This document shows, piece after piece, positions 26,309-35,436 of a stretch of 64,000 nt of DNA; the first letter of the stretch is position 1; the number at the start of each line of letters is the position of its first letter. Origin of the DNA: Lachnospiraceae bacterium (GTDB lineage: Bacteria; Bacillota; Clostridia; Lachnospirales; Lachnospiraceae); contig JAFVHP010000033.1 in NCBI GenBank assembly GCA_017474455.1, positions 84,970 to 148,969 on the forward strand, written 5' to 3'. Below the pieces are notes generated by a model that ran no database searches, had not been told where the DNA came from, and worked only from the letters and a program-made list of their open reading frames with translations. The position numbers and the translations under genes were made by a program.

Positions 26309-27670
26309 TTGAAAAGACTTGTTTGTGTCATCGCGATCGGTTGCTTGATGCTGTGCCTGACTGGATGCGGAACGCCCGCGTCTGCGAAATCGGAAAAAGA
26401 TTATTCCATGGAAACCATACGAGGGGAAGTCTATGGGGTGGATTCCCATGTGAAGCTCGCCGACGGAACGGAAGTCACCGCCATCTGCTTTGACAACGCA
26501 GCCACAACGCCTGCCTTTAAGGATGTCAATGAAGAGGTGGTTGAAAAACTCGGCACATATGCGTACGTCGGTCAGGGAAAAGGACAGAAGTCGTCTGCTG
26601 TCACCGAGTTTTATGAAGAAGCCCGGCAAACGGTTTTGGATTTCGTCCACGCCGATCCCGAACTGTACACGGCGTTTTTCTGCTCGAACACGACGGACGG
26701 GCTGAACAAGCTCTCTTCCGCCCTGGTCACCGATGAGAACGATATGGTCCTTTCCTCGCGCATGGAGCATTATGCGAATGATCTGCCCTGGCGAAACAGG
26801 GGCAATACCATTTATGCCGAGGTTGATGAAAACGGACGGCTGCGGCTCGATGAAATGGAACGGCTGCTGGACGAATACCCGGTCAAATATGTTTCCATTA
26901 CTGCCGCATCCAATGTGACGGGATACATCAATGACGTCCATACCCTTGCCCGTATGGCTCATGAACACGATGCCCTGATCATCGTAGACGGCGCGCAGAT
27001 CGTACCTCACCGCGCTTTTTCCATGATGGGAGATACCCCGGAGGAAAACATCGACTTTTTCGTTTTTTCCGCTCATAAGATGTATGCCCCTTACGGCGGC
27101 GGCGCGGTAGTAGGGTTAAAATCGGAACTTGACTCCCGCATTCCCGAGTTCTACGGAGCCGGTATTGTACAGGAAGTTTATGACGAAGAGGAGACGTATC
27201 TGTCCGCCCCCAGTCTTTACGAGGCCGGGTCGCTCAATTATACAGGCATCGTTGCGATGGTAAAGGCGATCGAGATCCTGGAAAAAACAGGGTACGACAG
27301 TATTCAGGAACACGAGCAGATTCTGCTCAGAAATGCGATCGACGGACTCCTCGCGATCGATGGCGTCACGGTATACGGCGACACAGAGAATATCAGCGAC
27401 AAAATCGGGATCGTCACTTTTAATATCGACGGTGTGAACTACACCGACGTCGCCTCCGGTCTGGCAGACACAGCGGGAATCGACGTGGGAAAGGGGACCT
27501 TCGGCGCGCAGCCGTATGTATTCCGGCTTCTCGGGCTTCCGAATACGGTTGAAGAGGAAGAAGAAAGCGCTTCCACGCCCGGCATGGTCCGCGTCAGCCT
27601 GGGTGTGTACAATACAGAAGAGGAAATCGATGTTTTGCTGGACACAGTACGAGGCATCGCGGAACGATAG
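26309..27670 (+). CDS. Exported class-V aminotransferase-like (SufS-like) lipoprotein
   Basis: A 453-residue protein that combines a lipoprotein signal (lipobox LTGC, Cys20) with a full class-V PLP-enzyme fold. TTG at 26309 is chosen because AGGAGG lies 7 nt upstream. PLP-site residues are all present: His154 in MEHYANDLPW, Asp227 in VDGAQ and Lys257 in FSAHKMYAP. The C-terminal Arg is in GMVRVSLGVYNTEEEID. In SufS-type desulfurases the catalytic cysteine lies in a HCAQP-like loop; here that loop reads FGAQP, so the cysteine is missing. A PLP enzyme outside the membrane is unusual. It is followed at 32 bp by a phosphatase gene. Reaction unknown. Confidence 0.82.
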   Translation: MKRLVCVIAIGCLMLCLTGCGTPASAKSEKDYSMETIRGEVYGVDSHVKLADGTEVTAICFDNAATTPAFKDVNEEVVEKLGTYAYVGQGKGQKSSAVTEFYEEARQTVLDFVHADPELYTAFFCSNTTDGLNKLSSALVTDENDMVLSSRMEHYANDLPWRNRGNTIYAEVDENGRLRLDEMERLLDEYPVKYVSITAASNVTGYINDVHTLARMAHEHDALIIVDGAQIVPHRAFSMMGDTPEENIDFFVFSAHKMYAPYGGGAVVGLKSELDSRIPEFYGAGIVQEVYDEEETYLSAPSLYEAGSLNYTGIVAMVKAIEILEKTGYDSIQEHEQILLRNAIDGLLAIDGVTVYGDTENISDKIGIVTFNIDGVNYTDVASGLADTAGIDVGKGTFGAQPYVFRLLGLPNTVEEEEESASTPGMVRVSLGVYNTEEEIDVLLDTVRGIAER

Positions 27671-27702
27671 GGAAAACTACGAAAACGAGGATAAACCACG
27701 AT

Positions 27703-28239
27703 ATGATAAAACTGCTGTTCGTCTGCCACGGCAATATCTGCCGGAGTCCGATGGCGGAGTTCTATATGAAAGACCTCGTCAGGAAGAATGGATTGGAAAG
27801 CCGCTTCCTCATCGAATCCGCGGCCACCAGCGATGAAGAATGCTGGAACGGTCATGGCAATCCGGTCTACCCGCCGGCCAGAGAAGAACTCAAAAAGCAC
27901 GGGATCGGTACGCCGGATAACGAACTGGGCGTAACCGGTAAGCGCGCGAGGCAGATGACCCGGGCGGATTACGAAAGGTATGACCTCCTCATCGGGATGG
28001 ACGGCGAGAACCGGCGGAATATGCTGCGGATCTGCGGCGGTGACCCCGACGGGAAGATATCGCTTCTCCTGGACTATACGGAACGGCCCGGGAGTGTGGC
28101 GGACCCATGGTACACCGGAGATTTCATTTCCACCTGGCAGGACGTCAGGGACGGATGCGACGCGCTGCTGGAATATCTGACTGTTAACAAATGGCATCAG
28201 GCGGACCGCCGACGGGTCACGCCGCAGGAAGGAGACTGA
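27703..28239 (+). CDS. Low-molecular-weight protein tyrosine phosphatase
   Basis: A 178-residue phosphatase with the P-loop CHGNICRS near the N-terminus, where Cys8 is the nucleophile and Arg14 binds phosphate (C-x5-R). The general-acid loop is VADPWYTGDF, with the DP pair of the family. The C-terminus is about 20 residues longer than usual and polar. It could dephosphorylate bacterial tyrosine kinases or arginine phosphates; no kinase lies nearby. It forms an apparent operon with the lipoprotein before and the HD hydrolase after (2 bp gap). Confidence 0.9.
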   Translation: MIKLLFVCHGNICRSPMAEFYMKDLVRKNGLESRFLIESAATSDEECWNGHGNPVYPPAREELKKHGIGTPDNELGVTGKRARQMTRADYERYDLLIGMDGENRRNMLRICGGDPDGKISLLLDYTERPGSVADPWYTGDFISTWQDVRDGCDALLEYLTVNKWHQADRRRVTPQEGD

Positions 28240-28241
28240 AT

Positions 28242-28892
28242 ATGGACAGGAACAGGATCAGCAGGACGGAAGAATTTCTGAAACAGGCTTTCGATGGCGG
28301 CATATATTTGAACGCGCACCCGGAGGATAAGGCCTACCGCCTGGAACATACATACCGGGTGGCAAATATAGGCCGGCAGATCGCGCAGGCTGAAGGCTTT
28401 GATGAGACGGAGATGGTGATCGCCTGTCTTCTTCATGACGTTTCCTACTGTGAGGAATTCGGGGAAGGCGGCTGGAAGGAGCACGGAAGACATGCCGCCC
28501 GTATGGCCCGTCCGTTCCTCAAAGAGCTCGGCCTTCCGGATGAAAGGATAAACGATATCTGCTACGGGATCGCGATCCATGTGGATGATGAAGCGGACTT
28601 TGAAGGGGAAAGGACGCCGTTTGCGCTGACGGTCGGCGACGCGGACAATATCGACCGCTTCGATGCCTACCGCATCCATGAGACGCTCTGCGGCGACGGA
28701 TTCCTGGATATGAACTATGATGCAAAATCTGAATATGTCCGCAGGAAGCTGGCCAGGCTGAATGAACTGATGGATATGGAGATGGGGACGCGGACTGCGG
28801 AAAAGATATGGAAAGAGCGCATTGCATTTTACATGGCGTTTTATGAGAAGCTATCATCGCAGTTGGCGTGCAGCAAAAGGGTAATGGACTGA
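28242..28892 (+). CDS. HD-domain phosphohydrolase
   Basis: A 216-residue protein with the HD metal site: H in LEHTYRVANIGRQIA, then HD in CLLHDVSYCEEFG and the later ligands in KEHGRHAARMA and GIAIHVDDEADF. The layout is that of small HD hydrolases that act on nucleotides or phosphate esters. The start is placed at ATG 28242 because AGGAAGGAG lies just upstream; a longer frame from 28191 runs into the phosphatase gene. Third gene of the 26309-28892 operon. It ends convergent to the SGNH-like gene with a gap of only 11 bp. Confidence 0.82.
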   Translation: MDRNRISRTEEFLKQAFDGGIYLNAHPEDKAYRLEHTYRVANIGRQIAQAEGFDETEMVIACLLHDVSYCEEFGEGGWKEHGRHAARMARPFLKELGLPDERINDICYGIAIHVDDEADFEGERTPFALTVGDADNIDRFDAYRIHETLCGDGFLDMNYDAKSEYVRRKLARLNELMDMEMGTRTAEKIWKERIAFYMAFYEKLSSQLACSKRVMD

Positions 28893-28903
28893 CGCGGAGA
28901 CGG

Positions 28904-30151
28904 TCAGTAATGACGGATCAATGTCTGGCCCTGAAGTGTCACAAAATCCATGACCCTTTGCATGTTCAGGTCGTAGACCACGATATTGACGCCGCTGTCT
29001 TCTGAGCGGAATTCCTCGCCGTCGATATTTATTGTATCGTCAGTGGTCTCAAACACCCGGAAGTATGGCCTTTCCAAAGCTCTGCGGTATTCTCCGGCAT
29101 CTGTGATCCTCGTTAAGTTAAAGCTGTCCAGTATCTGCCGGAAATACTCTTTTGAGCTTTCATACTGAGGGTCTGTTAAAGGCTCGATCTCATAGTTTTC
29201 GGCCAGCAGTGCCCCGATGTAGCGGCTGGTTTTTACAGCGCCCCAGATGTTCTCGTGATAATAAATGTTTTCTTCGGGAAAGAAAGCTCCGATCCTGTTG
29301 ATCTGTTCGGGAGTACACAGGTTTAGATAAAGAATTCCGTTCCCGTCTGCGTAGGATTCATGAGTGAAATTGATGGAATCATTCATGGTATCACCGGGGA
29401 GGCTGACCAGCATCAATGATATCCCTTTCTCCCGGCAGAGCTTTACGATCCTGTCCAGATATTCCTGCATCACTTCCTGGAATGCATACTTTTCATCCGT
29501 TCTGCCGGGAATATAAGGCCCGGCTTCTTCGGGAGCGTTTTCATTGACAGGGGCAAAACCTTTCAGGGGAGCGTTTTCTGTCATCTCGATATCCAGATCG
29601 CGGAGGCTTACTTCCGGCCACCTGGAATGATACCGGATATTCGTAAGATAATAACTCAGCTCGGACTGGGATCTGTCCAGGGTACATATATGGTGTACGG
29701 CTTTGACCTTGTTCAATGACCACCGCATGGGATCGATACTCTTGCGGGAAATTGACTCCTTTGTGTTCAGTCTGTTTTCCGGATAGTAGTCGTTCATGAA
29801 TTCAAGATCCAGGACGACTGCCCTGGGCGACTGATAGTGGAGCGCCTCTTCCAGCCAGTAATAACTGAAAAAGATATTCTGCAGCTCGCATGCGAGGTTG
29901 TAGCTGGTCATGCCGTATTCGTCGTACAGGACCTGGGGCACAAAAGCGCTGGCTGCAATGCTGGAGCCAAAGAATAAAACTTCTATGGAGTCCCGGTCCA
30001 TCCGGTAGAACTGGTTAAAAGTGGAAGTGGTGGGCCAGTCGCTGGTCGAAAGGGTATACTTCGGTTCCAGCGTTCTATTGATTATTGTCAGAGATGCGGC
30101 CAGAATAACCGGAAATACGATACAGCTGATCAGCTTTGCAGGTGTTTTCAA
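28904..30151 (-). CDS. Membrane-anchored SGNH/AlgJ-like protein
   Basis: A 415-residue protein with one N-terminal membrane segment (residues 7-25) and an external domain. FFGSSIAASAFVP near residue 60 resembles block I of SGNH hydrolases (the G-x-S serine). VVLDLEFMNDYYPENR and the middle section LVSLPGDTMNDSINF are compatible with the DUF1574/AlgJ/DltD group, which usually moves acyl groups onto cell-surface polymers together with an MBOAT protein. No MBOAT gene is near. Translation seems to begin at a TTG at 30151 with GGAGG 10 nt upstream. Function is an inference from fold. Confidence 0.65.
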   Translation of the reverse strand: MKTPAKLISCIVFPVILAASLTIINRTLEPKYTLSTSDWPTTSTFNQFYRMDRDSIEVLFFGSSIAASAFVPQVLYDEYGMTSYNLACELQNIFFSYYWLEEALHYQSPRAVVLDLEFMNDYYPENRLNTKESISRKSIDPMRWSLNKVKAVHHICTLDRSQSELSYYLTNIRYHSRWPEVSLRDLDIEMTENAPLKGFAPVNENAPEEAGPYIPGRTDEKYAFQEVMQEYLDRIVKLCREKGISLMLVSLPGDTMNDSINFTHESYADGNGILYLNLCTPEQINRIGAFFPEENIYYHENIWGAVKTSRYIGALLAENYEIEPLTDPQYESSKEYFRQILDSFNLTRITDAGEYRRALERPYFRVFETTDDTINIDGEEFRSEDSGVNIVVYDLNMQRVMDFVTLQGQTLIRHY

Positions 30152-30281
30152 CCCCGGGATGCCTCCATATCATGTTGCTTTCCGAAAACCCCGCAGGAAT
30201 TGCCTTATTTATCTTTCCGGTACGGGTGTGTATATCTTATGCAATATGTGTATCAGAAACAGCATGAAAATTCAATAAAAA

Positions 30282-30317
30282 ATATGCCGCCTGCCGGCTG
30301 ACCGGCTGGCGGCATAT
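30282..30317 (-). terminator. Terminator of the glgC-glgD operon
   Basis: Arms of 16 bp with one mismatch (30282-30297 with 30302-30317) and a 4-nt loop. On the minus strand the stem is followed by TTTTTTATTG. It is 33 bp past the glgD stop codon. Confidence 0.82.
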
Positions 30318-30349
30318 GACCATTTCTAATGATCGATCCGGCGTAAAGC

Positions 30350-31465
30350 TCAGATCACGTCATCCCTGCGGATATAGCCGGGACGGTCGGGATCGGCGAT
30401 AAGCTGGTCGACGTTCTGGATCTTTGCCCATTTGTCGATGACCTGGTTCTCAAGGCGGATACCGTCGCCGATCTTGCAGTGGCCGAGGATGATGCAGTTC
30501 TTGACGACTGCGCCCTTGCAGATGATAACGCCGCGGCCGATCACGGAGTTTTCCACGCAGCCCTTAATCAGGCTGCCGTTGGCGACTACGGAGTTTTTGA
30601 TGGAAGCGCCTTCAAAGTACTGCACGGGCGAGGAGTCCGTGGTATGCGTATAGATGGGCCAGCTGGGCTCGAACAGCTGCTTGGCCACGTCTATGTTCAG
30701 CAGGTTCATATTCGCGTCAAAATAGCTCTTGAAGTCAGTGATCGCCGCGAAATAGCCTTTATGCTGGATGGCACGGATATCCAGGTCCTCGCTTTCCAGG
30801 TTGATGATACGGACAAGGGAGAAGACGGAAGAAACGCTGCGGGCTTTGCGGATCAGCTTTACAAACAGATCCTTGCTCATGACAAATGTATCCATGAAAA
30901 TATTGCGGTCGTCCTTTTCCGCATCGTTGACTTCTATGGATTTGACGCCTTTCTGGCGGTTCATGTCCAGGAAATTGCAGTTGCGGTAGTTGGTCTTCGC
31001 GTCGTTTACCTTGTGATAGAGCAGGGAAATGTCCGCTCCGGACTCGATGTGCTGCTTTAAAAGCGCGTCAAAGTCCTGGACATAGACCATATAGCCGGGA
31101 GCTATGATCACGTAATTCTGGTGCATGCGTTCAATGATCTCGATATTCTGGTAATAGGCAGCGATATCCGTGTTGTAGACATCGTTGACGCTGTTCTCTT
31201 CACCGAACAGTACCTGGAGTTTGCCTCTCTTGGAGTTGATGTTGTAATAGCTGCCGTTGCCGACATGTTCTACGAGGGAACGGGAATTTGAACGCGCGTA
31301 GACCTGGATGCGGTCTATATTGCTGTTGCTCATATTGCTGATCGGGAAATCGATCAGACGGTAACGCCCAAGGAAAGATATTGAACCGATCGGGCGGTAA
31401 TCCTCCAGTCCCTCCACATGGAAACGGGTTCTGCCGGCTGTGATGATTCCAAATGCAGTTGCCAT
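30350..31465 (-). CDS. glgD: Glucose-1-phosphate adenylyltransferase, GlgD subunit
   Basis: A 371-residue nucleotidyltransferase-like protein that forms the ADP-glucose pyrophosphorylase with GlgC. It has the fold, with AGRTRFHVEGLEDYRPIGSI at the N-terminus and GRYRLIDFPISN, but lacks the GGxGxRL nucleotide loop and catalytic lysines of GlgC. It is therefore taken as the regulatory partner, as known in other Firmicutes. The last 100 residues form the left-handed beta helix (IKNSVVANGSLIKGCVENSVIGRG). Its ATG overlaps the glgC stop (TAATG), which couples their translation. Confidence 0.93.
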   Translation of the reverse strand: MATAFGIITAGRTRFHVEGLEDYRPIGSISFLGRYRLIDFPISNMSNSNIDRIQVYARSNSRSLVEHVGNGSYYNINSKRGKLQVLFGEENSVNDVYNTDIAAYYQNIEIIERMHQNYVIIAPGYMVYVQDFDALLKQHIESGADISLLYHKVNDAKTNYRNCNFLDMNRQKGVKSIEVNDAEKDDRNIFMDTFVMSKDLFVKLIRKARSVSSVFSLVRIINLESEDLDIRAIQHKGYFAAITDFKSYFDANMNLLNIDVAKQLFEPSWPIYTHTTDSSPVQYFEGASIKNSVVANGSLIKGCVENSVIGRGVIICKGAVVKNCIILGHCKIGDGIRLENQVIDKWAKIQNVDQLIADPDRPGYIRRDDVI

Positions 31466-32604
31466 TATGCTTCTCCCTTCACATTCTTTGCCACCAGCAG
31501 GATATTCTCGCTGTCAGCGCTGCCGACAACAGCATTTCTGCCGATGTGTACACCATCCGCTACGATACATCTGGTAACGGTCGCGCCTTCTTCGACCTCA
31601 GCGCCGGGCATAAGGACGGAATCAATGACTTTGGCGCCATGGCCGACATTTGTGCCCGTGAACAGGACCGAGCGGGTGACTTCCCCTTCGATATCGCAGC
31701 CCTGGGTGATATAGGCGACGTCCACCTTCGCGTCAGGACCGATGTACTGCGGCTGTTCCGTAGCGTCTTCGGTGTAAATGATCCAGCTGTCGTCGTGCAG
31801 GTCGAGTTCGTTGGCTTCGGAAAGAAGATCCATATTGGCTTCCCAGAGGGAATCAATAGTACCTACATCCTTCCAGTAACCCTTGAACTCATAAGCGAAC
31901 AGGCGCTTGCCGCCGTTCAGCATGACCGGGATGACATCCTTGCCGAAATCATGATGGGAATCGGGATCTTTCATATCTGCGACCAGTATCTTGCGCAGCG
32001 CTTTCCAGTTGAAGATGTAGATACCCATGGAAGCAAGATTGCTCTTCGGATGCTCGGGCTTTTCTTCGAACTCGACGATCCTGTTCTCCTCATCGGTATT
32101 CATGATACCGAAACGGCTGGCTTCCTTCATCGGGACGCCGATAACGGCGATCGTGGCGTCGGCCTTGTTTGCCTTGTGGAAGTCGAGCATTTTGTCGTAA
32201 TTCATCTTGTAGATGTGGTCGCCCGAAAGGATCAGCAGATACTCGGGATCGTAAGTGTCGATAAAGTCGATATTCTGGGAAATGGCATCGGCTGTGCCAC
32301 GGTACACGCTTAAGTTGGCGTCAGCCCTTTCCCTGGGCGGCAGCACGTAAACGCCGCTGTCCTTGGTGTCCAGGCCCCAGATACGGCCGGAAGATGCGTA
32401 GCTGTTCAGAAGAACGGATTCGTACTGTGTCAGTACGCCGATCACGTCGATGCCGCTGTTCGCGCAGTTGCTGAGCGGGAAATCGATGATGCGGTATTTG
32501 CCGCCGAAGGATACCGCAGGCTTTGCGACCTTGTTGGTGAGGTCTTTTAAACGGCTCCCTCTGCCGCCGGCCAGGATCATGGCCAGCATCTCATGTTGTT
32601 TCAT
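31465..32604 (-). CDS. glgC: Glucose-1-phosphate adenylyltransferase, catalytic subunit
   Basis: A 379-residue enzyme that makes ADP-glucose from ATP and glucose-1-phosphate, the committed step of glycogen synthesis. Visible are the nucleotide loop [33 protein letters not shown], the metal-binding [11 protein letters not shown] and the glucose-1-phosphate motif [14 protein letters not shown]-terminal beta-helix domain follows. The start is placed at ATG 32604, which has AAAGGGG upstream; the frame extends further without a ribosome site. It is first in the glgC-glgD operon. No glycogen synthase or branching enzyme is in this window. Confidence 0.95.
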   Translation of the reverse strand: MKQHEMLAMILAGGRGSRLKDLTNKVAKPAVSFGGKYRIIDFPLSNCANSGIDVIGVLTQYESVLLNSYASSGRIWGLDTKDSGVYVLPPRERADANLSVYRGTADAISQNIDFIDTYDPEYLLILSGDHIYKMNYDKMLDFHKANKADATIAVIGVPMKEASRFGIMNTDEENRIVEFEEKPEHPKSNLASMGIYIFNWKALRKILVADMKDPDSHHDFGKDVIPVMLNGGKRLFAYEFKGYWKDVGTIDSLWEANMDLLSEANELDLHDDSWIIYTEDATEQPQYIGPDAKVDVAYITQGCDIEGEVTRSVLFTGTNVGHGAKVIDSVLMPGAEVEEGATVTRCIVADGVHIGRNAVVGSADSENILLVAKNVKGEA

Positions 32605-32668
32605 AGCTCTGAAACCCCTTTCCATACAGGTTAATGCTGTATTATGTGACAGATACGATGTCAACTAT

Positions 32669-32697
32669 AGATTAGTATATATTCAACAATGTTTCAA
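32669..32697 (-). promoter_or_regulatory. Promoter of glgC-glgD
   Basis: On the minus strand: TTGAAA, 17-bp spacer, TAATCT, 65 bp before the glgC start codon. A second possible -35, TTGACA, lies downstream without a good -10. Confidence 0.45.
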
Positions 32698-32752
32698 CCT
32701 GAACAGGGAGTGATTTGAGCAGTTTGCTTAATAAAGTGAGAGGCGTGCCGTA

Positions 32753-32781
32753 TTGATATTTGTGTCTGAAAAAGGTAAGAT
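32753..32781 (+). promoter_or_regulatory. Promoter of the second MATE gene
   Basis: TTGATA (32753-32758), a 17-bp spacer and TAAGAT (32776-32781), 76 bp before the start codon. Confidence 0.5.
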
Positions 32782-32857
32782 GTATTACTAATGTATTCGA
32801 TCGCAGGAAAGGACCCGGACATAACAGCAAAGTCCAGAACAGGCAGGCGCAGCAGAA

Positions 32858-34219
32858 ATGGCATTATTAAAGACAAGAGACATCGACATGACTAAGGGGA
32901 GCCCGGTCAGGCTTATGTTCCGGTTCGCTACCCCGACACTGATCGGTTCGATATTCCAGACACTGTATTCCATGGCAGATTCGGCGATCCTCGGCCGGTA
33001 CGCCGGTTCCAGGGCGCTGGCGGCTGTCGGCGCAACGGCGCAGGCGACCGGTTTTATCCTGCTCTTCGCGATGGCGGTGACCAGCGCGTTTTCGATCTTC
33101 ATCAGCCAGAAAGTCGGGGCAAAGGACAGTGAAGGCGTCAGGAGGTGCTTTGCCAGCGCGATGTCGCTGACAGCAGTGCTGGGTGTGGTGCTGGGGTGCG
33201 TCGGTATCGTGACTGCCCGCCCGCTGATGAGGCTTCTGGGCGCGCCGGCGGACATCATCGACGATTCGGTGCTGTATATCCGCATCATCTGCGGAGGATG
33301 CATGGCGCAGTTTTTCTATAACGCGGCGACCAACACCCTGCGTTCCATCGGCAACAGCATGACACCTCTGGTGATCCTGATCTTCAGCAGCATCCTGAAT
33401 GTGATCCTGGATGTGATCGCCGTCGTTGTGCTGCATATGGGCGTTGCCGGCGTGGCTTCGGCTACGGTCATCTCACAGGCCCTGTCCGCCGTGCTCTGTA
33501 TGGTCTATATTTTCCGAAGATATAAGGATATCATTCCGAAAGAGGGGGAATGGGTCCCGCAAAGGGAATTGACAGCCGATATCCTGAAGATGGGGCTCCT
33601 GTTCGGCCTGCAGAACTCTTTTCTGACGATAGGTATGATGTATATCGCCCGGATCGTCAATTCTTACGGCAGCACGATCGTTGCCGCGTTCACGATCGGC
33701 CAGAACGTACAGCATCTGACGACGACGGCACTGTACGGATACATCAGCCCGTTCTCGGTATATGCCGGCCAGAATCTGGGGGCGAAGCGGTATGACCGCA
33801 TCAGGAAAGGCGTCCGCCAGATGTACGGACTCGCCGCTATTTTCTGCCTTGCCGCGACACTGGTCTCGGAACTGTTTCCCCGAGCGCTGGTCGGCCTTTA
33901 CTTAAAGAGCCATGAAACGCTGGTCATTGAAGCGGCCGTCAGCTTTGTCAGGATCCAGGGATGGTTCATCATTTTCCTTGGCATCATCGAAGTGTTCAAA
34001 GCCACCCTGCGCGGCATGGGCAAGATCCCGGTCACCATGGCATCGAGCTTTGTGGAACTTGGCTGCAAGATCCTCGGCGCGCTTCTTTTCCCGCTTGCCA
34101 TGGGATATACAGGCATCTGGTATGCAGCGCCTGTGGGCTGGATCCTCGGCATCATCCCTGCCGCGGTCTATTATTATTCCGGCAGGTGGGAACCGAAGGA
34201 AGGAGCGGCGCCGGCATGA
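32858..34219 (+). CDS. MATE-family efflux transporter
   Basis: A 453-residue exporter with about 12 membrane segments. The N-terminus MTKGSPVRLMFRFATPTLIGSIFQTLYSMADSAILGRYAG is typical of the DinF/NorM-like clostridial group, and the second half starts at ILKMGLLFGLQNSFLTIGMMYIARIVN. Such proteins use ion gradients to export drugs or metabolites. The ATG at 32858 has only a weak ribosome site; ATG 32888 (MTKGSP) is an alternative. It is divergent from glgC and followed by a strong terminator. Confidence 0.88.
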   Translation: MALLKTRDIDMTKGSPVRLMFRFATPTLIGSIFQTLYSMADSAILGRYAGSRALAAVGATAQATGFILLFAMAVTSAFSIFISQKVGAKDSEGVRRCFASAMSLTAVLGVVLGCVGIVTARPLMRLLGAPADIIDDSVLYIRIICGGCMAQFFYNAATNTLRSIGNSMTPLVILIFSSILNVILDVIAVVVLHMGVAGVASATVISQALSAVLCMVYIFRRYKDIIPKEGEWVPQRELTADILKMGLLFGLQNSFLTIGMMYIARIVNSYGSTIVAAFTIGQNVQHLTTTALYGYISPFSVYAGQNLGAKRYDRIRKGVRQMYGLAAIFCLAATLVSELFPRALVGLYLKSHETLVIEAAVSFVRIQGWFIIFLGIIEVFKATLRGMGKIPVTMASSFVELGCKILGALLFPLAMGYTGIWYAAPVGWILGIIPAAVYYYSGRWEPKEGAAPA

Positions 34220-34262
34220 ATTAGTCTGCAGGGGCACGATCCACAGCTGCTGCTTATTTTAC

Positions 34263-34292
34263 AAAAGATCAGGCAGGAGTGCCTGATCTTTT
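34263..34292 (+). terminator. Terminator of the second MATE gene
   Basis: A perfect 13-bp stem AAAAGATCAGGCA/TGCCTGATCTTTT with loop GGAG, ending in its own T-run. Confidence 0.85.
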
Positions 34293-34363
34293 CTGAATTT
34301 GGAGTGCAATGCGGCAGGCCGGAGCATGGGGCATGGGTACGCATAAGTGCAGCAGGAAAAGGT

Positions 34364-34450
34364 GCGAAAACAGATGTAAAAACAGATGTGAAAACAGATG
34401 CGAAAACAGGAGACGCGAAAACAGACGTAAAAATAGATGTGAAAACAGAC
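34364..34450. repeat. 12-bp minisatellite, about seven copies
   Basis: Unit G-N-GAAAACAGAT in about seven copies, with one 3-bp insertion. The repeat keeps a frame open on both strands, for example KTDVKTDVKTD, but no convincing ribosome site or homology is present, so I do not call a gene. Confidence 0.8.
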
Positions 34451-34593
34451 GGTAGTCCGGATTTTACATATTTACATCCAATAAAGGCAGAATCAGTCCG
34501 TACACTTTTAAAACAATTTGCCTGAAAACACATATTGAATTACTGTTTCTTATAGATTGAGGGGTATATCATCTATACTTGAGCACATATTAA

Positions 34594-34725
34594 TTGGCTA
34601 GATAACAGAAACCATCTAGCCTTCGACCGGAAACAAGTTCGTTCCGGCACCACCCTGATACCCGGTAAAGTCGCACCGGTATGTATTCAATACAAAGAGT
34701 CTCTTTTCAGGTACAGATGGTTTGT
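34594..34725 (+). ncRNA. Possible structured RNA in the gap before the DUF1294 gene
   Basis: Five consecutive potential hairpins: GGCTAGAT/ATCTAGCC (34596-34620); a CCGGAA...TTCCGG stem (about 34628-34647); CCGGT/ACCGG around AAAGTCGC (about 34661-34679); TGTATT/AATACA; and AAAGAG/TCTTT. In addition AAACCATCT (34609-34617), part of the first hairpin, can pair over a distance with AGATGGTTT (34715-34723), giving two exclusive folds as in a switch. A TATACT box lies at 34574-34579. I recognise no known RNA family. The gap of nearly 800 bp otherwise holds only repeats. Confidence 0.35.
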
Positions 34726-34814
34726 TTACATATTTCCTGCTCATATGTATCATGAGGTGCTGCCTGCCTCTGCAGGTCATACGGAATCGATGATCCGCAG
34801 CTGTTAATATGTGT

Positions 34815-35005
34815 GGCAGCCACCAAAAACAGGGAGCCGGTTACAGAATATGTCCGGCAGCCACCAAAAAACAGGAAGCCGGAGACAGACTTTGTATGTG
34901 TGGCCGCCAAAAAACAGAAGGCCTGATACAGAATATGTAAGTTAGCTGTTAAAAACAGAAGGCCTGATACAGAATATGTAAGTTAGCTGTTAAAAACAGG
35001 AGGTC
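34815..35005. repeat. 42-bp degenerate tandem repeat, five copies
   Basis: AAAAACAG recurs about every 42 bp (34825, 34866, 34909, 34951, 34992), each followed by a GCC-G-ACAGA-TATGT segment. The two central copies are nearly identical. The last copy provides the AGGAGG-like ribosome site of the following small gene. Confidence 0.75.
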
Positions 35006-35016
35006 AGATACAGAAG

Positions 35017-35310
35017 TTGAATGACATACTGAAAACACCGGCGGCCACATGCCTTGCAGCATATCTTGCGGCTGTCAGCATTATCACATTTGCCTTGTTT
35101 GGCCTGGATAAGCTAAAGGCGCTGCGGGGCTCCTGGCGGATCCGGGAAAAGACCCTGCTCCTGTTTTCACTCTTCGGCGGGGCGGCCGGCGGCCTGCTGG
35201 CCATGTTTCTGTTCCGGCATAAGATCCGCAAACCCGCATTTTTCCCGGGACTGCTGATGATGCTGTTCCTGCATATCATCCTGCTGACACTGTATTTCAA
35301 GTGGTTTTGA
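35017..35310 (+). CDS. DUF1294 small membrane protein
   Basis: A 97-residue protein with three membrane segments. The conserved DUF1294 pattern is plain: FALFGLDKLKA, WRIREKTLLLFSLFGGAAGGLLAM, then FRHKIRKPAF. Function of the family is unknown. Translation appears to begin at a TTG; the ribosome site AGGAGG (about 34998-35003) sits in the last copy of the 42-bp repeat and is spaced rather far (13 nt). An elaborate terminator follows. Confidence 0.8.
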   Translation: MNDILKTPAATCLAAYLAAVSIITFALFGLDKLKALRGSWRIREKTLLLFSLFGGAAGGLLAMFLFRHKIRKPAFFPGLLMMLFLHIILLTLYFKWF

Positions 35311-35348
35311 ATCTCTTATCATTCTGATCGGATCATCCTGACTTTTGG

Positions 35349-35417
35349 GACCGTTTCCGGACAGATCCTGTACTCCGTTTTTACGGAACAGGACTATTGT
35401 CCGGAAACAGTCTTTTT
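35349..35417 (+). terminator. Long-stem terminator after the DUF1294 gene
   Basis: An extended hairpin of about 30 bp per arm with a TTTT loop at its tip (the outer arms GTTTCCGGACA/TGTCCGGAAAC and inner arms TCCGT/ACGGA are perfect), followed by TTTTT at 35413-35417. Confidence 0.8.
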
Positions 35418-35436
35418 CTGTACCGCATTAAAAAAA

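Noticed and set aside
34304-34525. 73-codon frame with KTDVKTD repeats
   Set aside because: Open only because of a 12-bp repeat; no ribosome site and no family resemblance.
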